Below, one piece after another: positions 14,503 through 20,933 of a stretch of DNA of 25,804 nucleotides (positions are counted from its first letter, which is position 1; each line of letters begins with the position of its first letter). Below the pieces are notes generated by a model. That model had not been told where the DNA came from. It made no database searches and worked only from the letters and a program-made list of their open reading frames with translations. The DNA is taken from NCBI GenBank assembly GCA_963205035.1, contig CAUJII010000111.1, positions 1-25,804 of the forward strand, read 5' to 3'. The translations under genes were made by a program, and so were the position numbers. The stretch is from Spirochaetota bacterium. Lineage in GTDB: Bacteria; Spirochaetota; Leptospiria; Turneriellales; Turneriellaceae.

Positions 14503-15456
14503 ATGATTTTTCGAGCGCGGTTTCTTTTGGTCGGTTTTATCGCTGCGTTTTACAACTCCCCCATTGTGTCGGCAACAGTGCTCAACGATGTCGTCGCCGT
14601 TGTAGCCACCGCTCCGATTACGAGCATCGATCTTGAAGAAGAAATTGCGAGACTAAAGAAACTCAAAACAAAATCGAAAGACAAGCGCGCGCTCGAAAGC
14701 CAAGCGTTAGACTCGCTCATTGGCCGCGCACTGATTGACGTCATTGCACAAGAAGAGTCGGTGACGATTTCACCCGAGAGAGTGCAGAACGCCATACGCA
14801 AAGAAATGGACATGCGCGGAGTGCTGCGCGAAGCCGAGTTTCAAAAAATGGTGAAGCGCGAAACGGGGATGGACTTTGAAACCTACAAAGACGAGTTGGC
14901 GCAACAAATCAAGACGCAACAAGTGATGCAGCTTCGTGTTTCGGTTCCAAACCCCACACCGTCGCAAGTCGAAGAATGGTACAGGCACAATAAAGCGCGT
15001 CTTGGAAAAAAATATACGTTTCGCATGATTTATATCCCCGTTGCGGGGAATGAACTCAAGGTCAGCCAGCAGATGAAAGCGGCGCGTGCGATGGGGGCTT
15101 CGTCGAGCTCAGGTTTTGCAAAGGCAGCGACGAAATATTCACACCATTCGAGTGCGTCACGCGGCGGCCTCATCGTCGATATGCGGCTCGACCAAGTCGC
15201 ACAAATTGACCCGATCCTTGCCGGCGCTTTGAACGGCACACCCAAAGGAGCCACTTCGCAGGTTTTTGTCGGTTCAAACGGCGGCTACTATTGCGTGCGC
15301 GTCGAAAACACCCGAGCGATTGGTCTCGATGAAGTCTACGATAACGTGCGCGCTATCCTCTATAACCAAAACGAGAAAATTGAATACGCTCGCTGGCTCA
15401 AAGACCAACGCAAGCGCGTCGCCGTCACCATCTATTTGAAATCGTATAAAGAATAA
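14503..15456 (+). CDS. Periplasmic SurA/PpiC-type peptidyl-prolyl isomerase (foldase)
   Basis: A 317-residue secreted protein. A signal peptide covers about residues 1-24 (RFLLVGFIAAFYNSP...VSA). A SurA-like N-terminal chaperone domain follows (DVVAVVATAPITSIDLEEEI, ALDSLIGRALIDVIAQEESV, SPERVQNAIRKEMD), then a parvulin (PpiC) domain from about 166 to 275, where IPVAGN, SGFAKAATKYSHHSSASRGG and AGALNGTPKGATSQVFVGSNGGYYCVRVENT are diagnostic. Such proteins escort outer-membrane proteins across the periplasm. A -10-like TATAAC is at 14462-14467 and an AAAGG ribosome binding site lies about 8 nt before the ATG. The following spiro-SPASM gene begins 5 nt after the stop, so they form an operon. 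Confidence 0.9.
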   Translation: MIFRARFLLVGFIAAFYNSPIVSATVLNDVVAVVATAPITSIDLEEEIARLKKLKTKSKDKRALESQALDSLIGRALIDVIAQEESVTISPERVQNAIRKEMDMRGVLREAEFQKMVKRETGMDFETYKDELAQQIKTQQVMQLRVSVPNPTPSQVEEWYRHNKARLGKKYTFRMIYIPVAGNELKVSQQMKAARAMGASSSSGFAKAATKYSHHSSASRGGLIVDMRLDQVAQIDPILAGALNGTPKGATSQVFVGSNGGYYCVRVENTRAIGLDEVYDNVRAILYNQNEKIEYARWLKDQRKRVAVTIYLKSYKE

Positions 15457-15461
15457 AACGC

Positions 15462-16994
15462 ATGGGTTTTCTCTCGAACGCCGCCATTCTCATCCATACA
15501 GAGGTCACTTACTCTCCCGACTTCGCAAGCGAGGTAGGGCAGAAAATGCTGAGAGAGTTCGCCGCGAAAGTGCGCGAACTCAAATCCCCGGTCTATCTGT
15601 GCATCGCGAACGAAGAGCTCAAAGCACGCCTCAGTCCGCTTTTAGAGAACGCCACACTGTTGCCGGAGAAGAGTGAAATGAGTGCCATACGTTTTCTCTT
15701 CGAGGGCAATGCGCTCTCGCACGTTGTTGTTTTTGTGGGAGTATTCCCACTTCTCGATCTCAAGCTATCAGAAAAGCTTTTTTCAATCCACACCGAATAC
15801 CGCGCGGACATCACTTATGGCGAGAACCTGCCTCAGGGGATTGCGCCTTATTTTGTGAGCCGCGACCTTCTCGAATCTTTGGACATCATGGAGGCTAAAG
15901 ACGAAGATTTGTCGCCCGGTGGTGTGCGAGCCTTTGTTGAAAAAAACATCAACCAATTCCATGCCGAAGTGCATTACGAGGAACCCGACTTGCGTCTCTT
16001 GCGTTTGGATTTCTCTCTCGCCACTCTCCGCTCGGCTGCGAAGACGCAAGCGTTATTCACACGAATAAAAAATCTCGATGCACCGTATGCTCAGATTCAA
16101 CCAACCATCGACGCCAACCCCGAGCTCTTAGCGACATTTCCTTCTTACATTGAACTCGAATTCATGTCAAGCGCCGAAGCAGTGAGCGATTTTTCTCCGC
16201 TCAAAGTAATTCAGCAAGAGAGGCATGCGCTCTCTAAAGAAAATTTTTATCGAGTCTTAGAATACTTGAATGAGGGGGTCGGCGATACATCGGTTTGTGC
16301 ATCGGGGTTGGGTGAGCCGTTGGAGCATCCCGACGCAAAGGACTTTCTCACCGCGCTCTTAGATGCCGCTCAAACGCGGTATGTCTTCGTTGAAACCAAC
16401 GGCATTCACTTGGATAAAATTCGTGCCTTAGCCGAACATCCGAATGCGGATAAACTGCGCGTAATTGTTTTCTTGAATTCGTTGGAGCGTTATGCCGAGC
16501 TTTCGGGTGCGCCTCAAGTGAGTCTCGCTGAAGTCAAGGCGAACATCACGGGCCTTGTGCAGGCACTTACGAACGCCGCGAAAAATCCACAAGAGATAGT
16601 TTATCTACAGACACTCAAAGTGCTCGACAACGAAAACGAAATCGACTCGCTCTATGCGCTCGCCGAAGATTTGGGAGTCACTTTTCTCTTGCAAAAATAT
16701 AATCGCTATGCGGGACTCTTGCCCGAAAGACGAGTTTCCGATATGACTCCACTCGAACGGCTTCCTTGCTGGCACCTGCGCCGCGATCTTTTCATCCGTG
16801 CGAGCGGCGATGTCGCGCTCTGCAAGCAAACGATCGACCCGAAAAAGAAAACTTCGCGCGGAAATTTGGCAACGCATTCGCTATCCGATATGTGGAATTC
16901 TCAGCGCAGTGACTTTGCGGCAAATTACCGCAACGCCTTTCCAGAGTATTTGCCGTGTGCTCAGTGCGACGAATATTTTACGTTTAACTTTTGA
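15462..16994 (+). CDS. spiro-SPASM protein (degenerate radical SAM)
   Basis: A 510-residue protein matching the spirochaete-specific spiro-SPASM family. Residues 1-225 are an uncharacterised N-terminal domain. Residues 226-430 resemble a radical SAM barrel: strand SYIELEF (228-234), the glycine-rich SGLGEPLEHP (281-290) in place of GGEPLLHP, and later VFVETNGI-type strands. The CxxxCxxC cluster expected after 'ELE' is absent (residues read FMSSAEAVSDFS), so normal SAM cleavage is unlikely. The C-terminal SPASM-like region keeps Cys436, Cys454, Cys499 and Cys502 (PCWHL, ALCKQ, CAQC), enough for one auxiliary Fe-S cluster, and the typical GNLATHSLSDMW. It follows the PpiC gene. Substrate is unknown. 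Family identity is from recall of the Cys pattern and ending YFTFNF. Confidence 0.82.
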   Translation: MGFLSNAAILIHTEVTYSPDFASEVGQKMLREFAAKVRELKSPVYLCIANEELKARLSPLLENATLLPEKSEMSAIRFLFEGNALSHVVVFVGVFPLLDLKLSEKLFSIHTEYRADITYGENLPQGIAPYFVSRDLLESLDIMEAKDEDLSPGGVRAFVEKNINQFHAEVHYEEPDLRLLRLDFSLATLRSAAKTQALFTRIKNLDAPYAQIQPTIDANPELLATFPSYIELEFMSSAEAVSDFSPLKVIQQERHALSKENFYRVLEYLNEGVGDTSVCASGLGEPLEHPDAKDFLTALLDAAQTRYVFVETNGIHLDKIRALAEHPNADKLRVIVFLNSLERYAELSGAPQVSLAEVKANITGLVQALTNAAKNPQEIVYLQTLKVLDNENEIDSLYALAEDLGVTFLLQKYNRYAGLLPERRVSDMTPLERLPCWHLRRDLFIRASGDVALCKQTIDPKKKTSRGNLATHSLSDMWNSQRSDFAANYRNAFPEYLPCAQCDEYFTFNF

Positions 16995-17094
16995 AATACC
17001 ACAGGGCAGTTACCCGCAAGAAGCACGCCTAATCTACCACGTCTCGACGTACCTTGGATGCTGCTCGACGAAGAGGCGGGGTGTGCTGTGGAAG

Positions 17095-17712
17095 TCAACC
17101 CGGCAGCGGAGTCGCGACAAAGCTGGGGTGAGTCTTGTGGTGGTCTAAGAACGCCTTGAGGGTGGCGTCTTCCGAGACAGGGTAGAGATTACGGAGCCGC
17201 ATCCAATCGAGGTTGCAGAAGAGGATGAGCTCGGGTAAACCAATCTTTTTGTCTGATGTGAAGTAGTTATCTTTGAGCTGCGTTTTAAGCCACGCGAGGA
17301 CAGAGGCGATACGCGCGTTTTGCTTCACGAGGTAGGCTACCTTTGTGTCGTCAACGCCGTCTTTGCGCAAGTAGAAAAGATTCACAGCCGACTCGACGCA
17401 GCCGTCGGCAGCGGTTACAAGATTTTTCTCGCGCCAAACTTCGGCCCCTGTTGCGCGGCGCAAGAGCTTGGGATTTCCCGCATGTTTCTCTGTAAGATAT
17501 TCGAGAATGGTGTGGCTATCCCATAGAACTAAACCATCGATTTCAACACACGGCACTTTCCAGATCGGGTTCTTGCTGCGCATTTCGGCTTGCCCGCTGT
17601 CGGTCGCCGTGTCGACCATTTCATATTTTTCGCCGACTTCGTTACAAAAAAAACGCACGCGACGCACAAACGGCGACGTAATACTTCCATAGAGTGTGAT
17701 ACGACCGCTCAT
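17095..17712 (-). CDS. Glutathione S-transferase family protein
   Basis: A 205-residue soluble protein with an N-terminal thioredoxin-like GST domain (residues 3-80) and an all-helical C-terminal domain (90-205). The start SGRITLYGSITSPFVRRVRF carries the usual Ser/Thr-Ser-Pro catalytic-loop context. VPCVEIDGLVLWDSHTILEY contains the cis-Pro and the D-S glutathione-binding motif (normally E-S). Length is normal. The ATG overlaps the TGA of a small upstream gene (ATGA). The stop lies about 100 nt from the convergent spiro-SPASM gene. Many spirochaetes lack glutathione synthesis genes, so the real thiol substrate is unclear. Confidence 0.87.
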   Translation of the reverse strand: MSGRITLYGSITSPFVRRVRFFCNEVGEKYEMVDTATDSGQAEMRSKNPIWKVPCVEIDGLVLWDSHTILEYLTEKHAGNPKLLRRATGAEVWREKNLVTAADGCVESAVNLFYLRKDGVDDTKVAYLVKQNARIASVLAWLKTQLKDNYFTSDKKIGLPELILFCNLDWMRLRNLYPVSEDATLKAFLDHHKTHPSFVATPLPG

Positions 17713-17897
17713 ACGTGCCTCATGCGCCAGTAGCCTTGTCCATGCTGGGATTTTGGTTCTACCCTCTTGAAGTCATTAAGATTCAGGGGCTTACCTTTTT
17801 CGGTCTCAAAGCGAGCTATTATCGCGCTAATTTCATTCTGTTCTTCAACTGTTTCCGGTACAACGTATTCTATTTCAATCTTATCAATCGTTTTCAT
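17709..17897 (-). CDS. Small AT-rich hypothetical protein (possible antitoxin)
   Basis: A 62-residue acidic then basic peptide, opening MKTIDKIEIEYVVPETVEEQ and ending GQGYWRMRHV, not recognised. No signal peptide or membrane segment. It starts inside the end of the broken toxin-like gene and its stop overlaps the GST start. Small partners encoded directly after such toxins are often antitoxins, but nothing in this sequence proves it. The surrounding DNA is much more AT-rich than the flanking genes (55 G+C in the 180 bases 17881-18060, 31%), which suggests acquisition by transfer. The C-terminal Gln-Gly-Tyr-Trp-Arg segment lies in the GC-balanced DNA next to GST and may be a fusion product. 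Confidence 0.5.
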   Translation of the reverse strand: MKTIDKIEIEYVVPETVEEQNEISAIIARFETEKGKPLNLNDFKRVEPKSQHGQGYWRMRHV

Positions 17898-18059
17898 ATT
17901 TTGCCTCGATCAGACTAACTGTTTCTTTATCTTCGATATCGTATGCTGTAATGAGAAAATATTGTCATTAAAAAGATTAATAATTTCTTGTTCTGTAACA
18001 TCATGATTATAGATATGCGGAGCCTGTGTCTCGGGGTCAATATAAAACCTAAATTTCAT
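17884..18059 (-). pseudogene. Broken toxin-like gene (frameshift and internal deletion)
   Basis: From the ATG at 18059 a 49-residue frame reads MKFRFYIDPETQAPHIYNHD VTEQEI... and stops at 17910. Its beginning strongly resembles small proteins (about 90 residues, toxin-like, often starting with the phrase DPETGxPHIYNHxV). Shortly before the stop, the -1 frame reads YFLITAYDIEDKETVSLIEA and ends at a TGA inside the next gene (17884), which looks like the proper C-terminus of the same family. The middle strands are missing. So the gene appears to have lost about 40-50 codons and its frame. The ATG overlaps the guaB stop (ATGA). The family recall is not from a search. Confidence 0.5.
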
Positions 18060-19594
18060 TCCGCACCAATCATCGGTTTCTTATACGAATAAAGTCCGTG
18101 CACGCCGCCTTGCGCTTGTGCAGCCAACGAGCGCGGCTCAAATCGTAAGTCACCCGCATAAAGCGCTTTATGTAGCGATGGGATTTCTTTATGCCCCATG
18201 TCTTGCAGCGCGTGGCGTACACCCTGCATGAGATAGGGGATGAACTCAAAGAGCGAACCTTTATCGACGACTGCGCCAGAGACCCCTTGCGCGACTTTTA
18301 TTTTTTGGTCTTCAACGTTATAGCGCTTCGCGCCGCCGCCGCCTTCCATTGCTTCGATTGAAGCCATGCCGCGAAATTTTTTGAGCCTTACTCCGTTTTC
18401 GTAATAGTATTCTCCCGGTGCTTCTTTACTGCCTGCAAGAAGCGACCCGCACATCGCAGCGCTTGCTCCCACAGCTAACGCTTTTGTAATGTCGCCGATA
18501 TTGGTGATTCCACCGTCGGCAATCACAGGGATCTTGTGTTTGAGCGCCATTTGCGCTGTGAAGTACACGGCGGTTGCTTGCGAACGCCCACACGCCATGG
18601 TGTCTTGAGTAATACAAATCGAACCCGGGCCCATGCCGATGCGCAGCGCGTCGGCACCTGCCTTGATTAGAGCTTCGCCTTGTTGACGCGTGACGACATT
18701 TCCCGCCATCACGTCGACCTGTGGATATTTTTTCTTGAGTTCTTTCAGCAGTTCAATTTGGTATCTCGAATGCCCTTGAGCAGAATCGATAACGAGCAAA
18801 TCGACTCCGCGTTGGATGAGAGTTTCGATGCGCTCGCGGTCGTGCGGATGCGTCGACGTTGCAGCACCAACGCGTAGCCTTTTCAGGTCGTCTTTTGTCG
18901 CGAGAGGAAACTCGCGGTTCTTGACGAGATCCGTGCGGCTCATGAGCGCGACCAAACGCCCTTCTTTGTCGATGATGGGGAGCTTTCCTTTTTTTGACTT
19001 GCGTAGAATCTCGTTGGCTTCAACGAGAGAGACGCCTTTAGGTGCAGTCACCAAGTCAGTTGTCATTACGCTTGAAAGTGGGAGTGATCGATTGTGCTCA
19101 AAGTCGACATCGCGGTTGGCGACGAGTCCTAAGAGCTTCGAGCGCAGCGTCCCGTCTTCAGTGACGGGAACGCCGCTGAAACCAAACTTCTCAGAAATTG
19201 CGTCGATGTCGGCAATTGTGTGGCGAGGCGATAAAACTATCGGGTCTGGGATAAATCCGTTTTCATAGCGCTTCACACGCTCGACGTGCTTTGCTTGCTC
19301 TTCAATAGAAAGGTTGTTGTGGATGATTCCGATGCCTCCCATGAGAGCCATCGTGATCGCCATTTGGCTTTCTGTGACAGTATCCATGGGCGAGCTAATC
19401 AGTGGAATTTTGGTTTTGATGTTACGGCTGACGCGCGTTTCAAGGTTCACGTCTTGTGGAGCAAAATCGATGTAGCCTGGTAAAAGAAGAAAGTCTTTGT
19501 AAGTGATACCTTGGTCTTTCTCGAAGATCGATTGAGCGGAAAAACCGTCGAGGAGTGGTTTTGAAGACGCTTTTATCTTTGCGTTACGTGCCAT
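18056..19594 (-). CDS. guaB: Inosine-5'-monophosphate dehydrogenase, eukaryote-type sequence
   Basis: A 512-residue IMPDH, which oxidises IMP to XMP with NAD+ in GMP synthesis. Catalytic Cys327 lies in IGMGPGSICITQ (319-330), followed by TMACGRSQATAV. A CBS pair occupies about 115-235 and the flap contains Arg424-Tyr425. Arg318 and Gln436 match the human residues Arg322 and Gln441, where bacterial enzymes usually have Lys and Glu; the whole segment from ITQDTMACG to VHGLYSYKK reads like animal IMPDH. The ATG at 19594 was chosen over a TTG at 19627 because that TTG is part of a perfect -35 sequence (TTGACA). No ribosome binding site precedes 19594. It is divergent from the tandem CNB regulator. 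Confidence 0.95.
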   Translation of the reverse strand: MARNAKIKASSKPLLDGFSAQSIFEKDQGITYKDFLLLPGYIDFAPQDVNLETRVSRNIKTKIPLISSPMDTVTESQMAITMALMGGIGIIHNNLSIEEQAKHVERVKRYENGFIPDPIVLSPRHTIADIDAISEKFGFSGVPVTEDGTLRSKLLGLVANRDVDFEHNRSLPLSSVMTTDLVTAPKGVSLVEANEILRKSKKGKLPIIDKEGRLVALMSRTDLVKNREFPLATKDDLKRLRVGAATSTHPHDRERIETLIQRGVDLLVIDSAQGHSRYQIELLKELKKKYPQVDVMAGNVVTRQQGEALIKAGADALRIGMGPGSICITQDTMACGRSQATAVYFTAQMALKHKIPVIADGGITNIGDITKALAVGASAAMCGSLLAGSKEAPGEYYYENGVRLKKFRGMASIEAMEGGGGAKRYNVEDQKIKVAQGVSGAVVDKGSLFEFIPYLMQGVRHALQDMGHKEIPSLHKALYAGDLRFEPRSLAAQAQGGVHGLYSYKKPMIGAE

Positions 19595-19621
19595 GGGATA
19601 CGTTTGGGAAAAAAAACGCGC

Positions 19622-19627
19622 TGTCAA
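19622..19627 (-). promoter_or_regulatory. Perfect -35 hexamer upstream of guaB
   Basis: TTGACA on the minus strand, followed by a T-rich spacer. No good -10 hexamer lies 16-19 nt downstream (best is ACGTAT near 19598-19603), and such a promoter would start transcription close to the guaB ATG, giving a leaderless or near-leaderless message. Only the -35 match is solid. Confidence 0.3.
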
Positions 19628-19633
19628 TTCAAT

Positions 19634-19662
19634 TTGAGAAGTAGACGCGATGTGTCGATAAT
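19634..19662 (+). promoter_or_regulatory. Sigma-70 promoter for the tandem CNB-domain gene
   Basis: TTGAGA (19634-19639) and GATAAT (19657-19662) are separated by exactly 17 nt, each one mismatch from consensus. Predicted start is about 19669, giving a leader of about 13 nt before the ATG at 19682. It is back to back with the guaB -35 element at 19622-19627. Confidence 0.6.
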
Positions 19663-19681
19663 AGAAAAGAATACATAAAGC

Positions 19682-20887
19682 ATGGCTGATATAAAAATTA
19701 AAGACTATAAAGCGGGTTCATCCGTTGTCGTGCAAAACGCACGTAACCCCGGTCTTTTCTATGTAGTCCGCAAAGGCACGTTAGCCATCGATAGCGAACA
19801 CAGGCTCAGCGACAAAGTGCTTTCGCGCTTTGAACCGGGCGATAGTTTTGGTTTGGTTTCGGCGCTCACGGGTCATCATTTCTTAGTTTCGATTTTTGCC
19901 ACGCAAGACGCGCAGGTTGCAGAGATTCCTATTTCGATGATTGGCACTTATCTGAAAACTCAACCCGAGTTGACGGTTAAAATTCTGCGCCTCTATTCGA
20001 GAGAGTTGCGCAGTATTCAGCTTCACCTTGCGAAGTTGGATGGTTTGAACGAACATATTATTACACCCGAAGTGCTCTATATACTTGCAGAGAAATATCG
20101 AGAGTGGCAGAAACCGCAGTACGTTGCGCGAGCCCTCAAGTCGTATATCGATTGGGCAGAGACAAATAGTGGCCTTCGCTTGAACGAAGCCAGAGAGGCG
20201 TGGCCGAGCGTCGCGGAGCATTTTCAAGAGATTGTCTTTTCTGCGAGCGGTACAGTTGTGCCAGCAGACACCATGCTTTTTTCAGAAGGCGATATCACAC
20301 GCGATATCTACATCGTTCTCTCGGGCGCGGTAAAAATCATGCGCATTGTGCGCGGTGCGGAATTTATCGTCGATGTCTTGGGGCCCGGGGAGCTTTTCGG
20401 CGAAATGGCGTTTATCGAAGACGCCCCGCGTATGGGCTCAGCAATCACGACGCAAGAATCGCGTCTCGCACGCATTCGCCCAGAGCAGCTCGTCTCGAGC
20501 GTCGGCGAAGGGGTGTTGCAAAAAATTTTCGAGAACATGGCCCGGCGCATTTGGTTCTCACACCAAAGGCTCATCATCTTCAAAATTCGCGACCCCATCG
20601 CGCGTGTCTATGCTTATCTCTATAATCTTGTCAGGCACCAGAACTTGCGCACTAAAAATAGTGCAGGCGACGAACAATCGTACCATTTTGTAATTACAAT
20701 GCGCGAGCTCTTGACGCTTTGCGGCATTCTGCGGCTTACCGAAGCGAGTGAGACCGCGCTCAAGTCGAACCACAACATTGTTTTTTCAGAAGACGGTATT
20801 ACGGTAAAAAGCCGCAAGCGTCTCGAAGAGCAGGTCGCATATTACCGCGCTTCTTCGGGGCAAATCATGAGCGGCAAGAAGTCGTAG
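19682..20887 (+). CDS. Crp-like protein with two cyclic-nucleotide-binding domains
   Basis: A 401-residue cytoplasmic protein with two CNB domains and a C-terminal winged-helix-like region. Domain 1 (about 8-112) has the fold (GLFYVVRKGTLAI) but its phosphate cassette, FGLVSALTGHHFLVSI (56-71), lacks the Glu and Arg that hold the nucleotide, so it is probably structural. Domain 2 (about 186-295) has an intact cassette FGEMAFIEDAPRMGSA (239-254) with Glu241 and Arg250, followed by the C-helix. Residues about 300-385 (RDPIARVYAYLYNLV, ITMRELLTLCGILRL, ITVKSRKRLEE) resemble the DNA-binding domain of Crp relatives. It has its own promoter and is divergent from guaB. A cAMP- or cGMP-responsive regulator is the likely role; targets are unknown. 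Confidence 0.85.
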   Translation: MADIKIKDYKAGSSVVVQNARNPGLFYVVRKGTLAIDSEHRLSDKVLSRFEPGDSFGLVSALTGHHFLVSIFATQDAQVAEIPISMIGTYLKTQPELTVKILRLYSRELRSIQLHLAKLDGLNEHIITPEVLYILAEKYREWQKPQYVARALKSYIDWAETNSGLRLNEAREAWPSVAEHFQEIVFSASGTVVPADTMLFSEGDITRDIYIVLSGAVKIMRIVRGAEFIVDVLGPGELFGEMAFIEDAPRMGSAITTQESRLARIRPEQLVSSVGEGVLQKIFENMARRIWFSHQRLIIFKIRDPIARVYAYLYNLVRHQNLRTKNSAGDEQSYHFVITMRELLTLCGILRLTEASETALKSNHNIVFSEDGITVKSRKRLEEQVAYYRASSGQIMSGKKS

Positions 20888-20933
20888 CCTCGTCAAAAAT
20901 ACAGTGTCGTATTATTAGTCCCACAGAATTATC

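Noticed and set aside
16995..17151. In-frame continuation after the spiro-SPASM stop reading TPNLPRLDVPWMLLDEEAG
   Set aside because: It looks coherent but has no start of its own, overlaps the GST end and could be read only through the TGA. The family ending YFTFNF argues that the stop is real.
20888..20933. AATAC...GTATT hairpin between convergent genes as a terminator
   Set aside because: Five A/T-rich base pairs and no clear T-tract; too weak to list.
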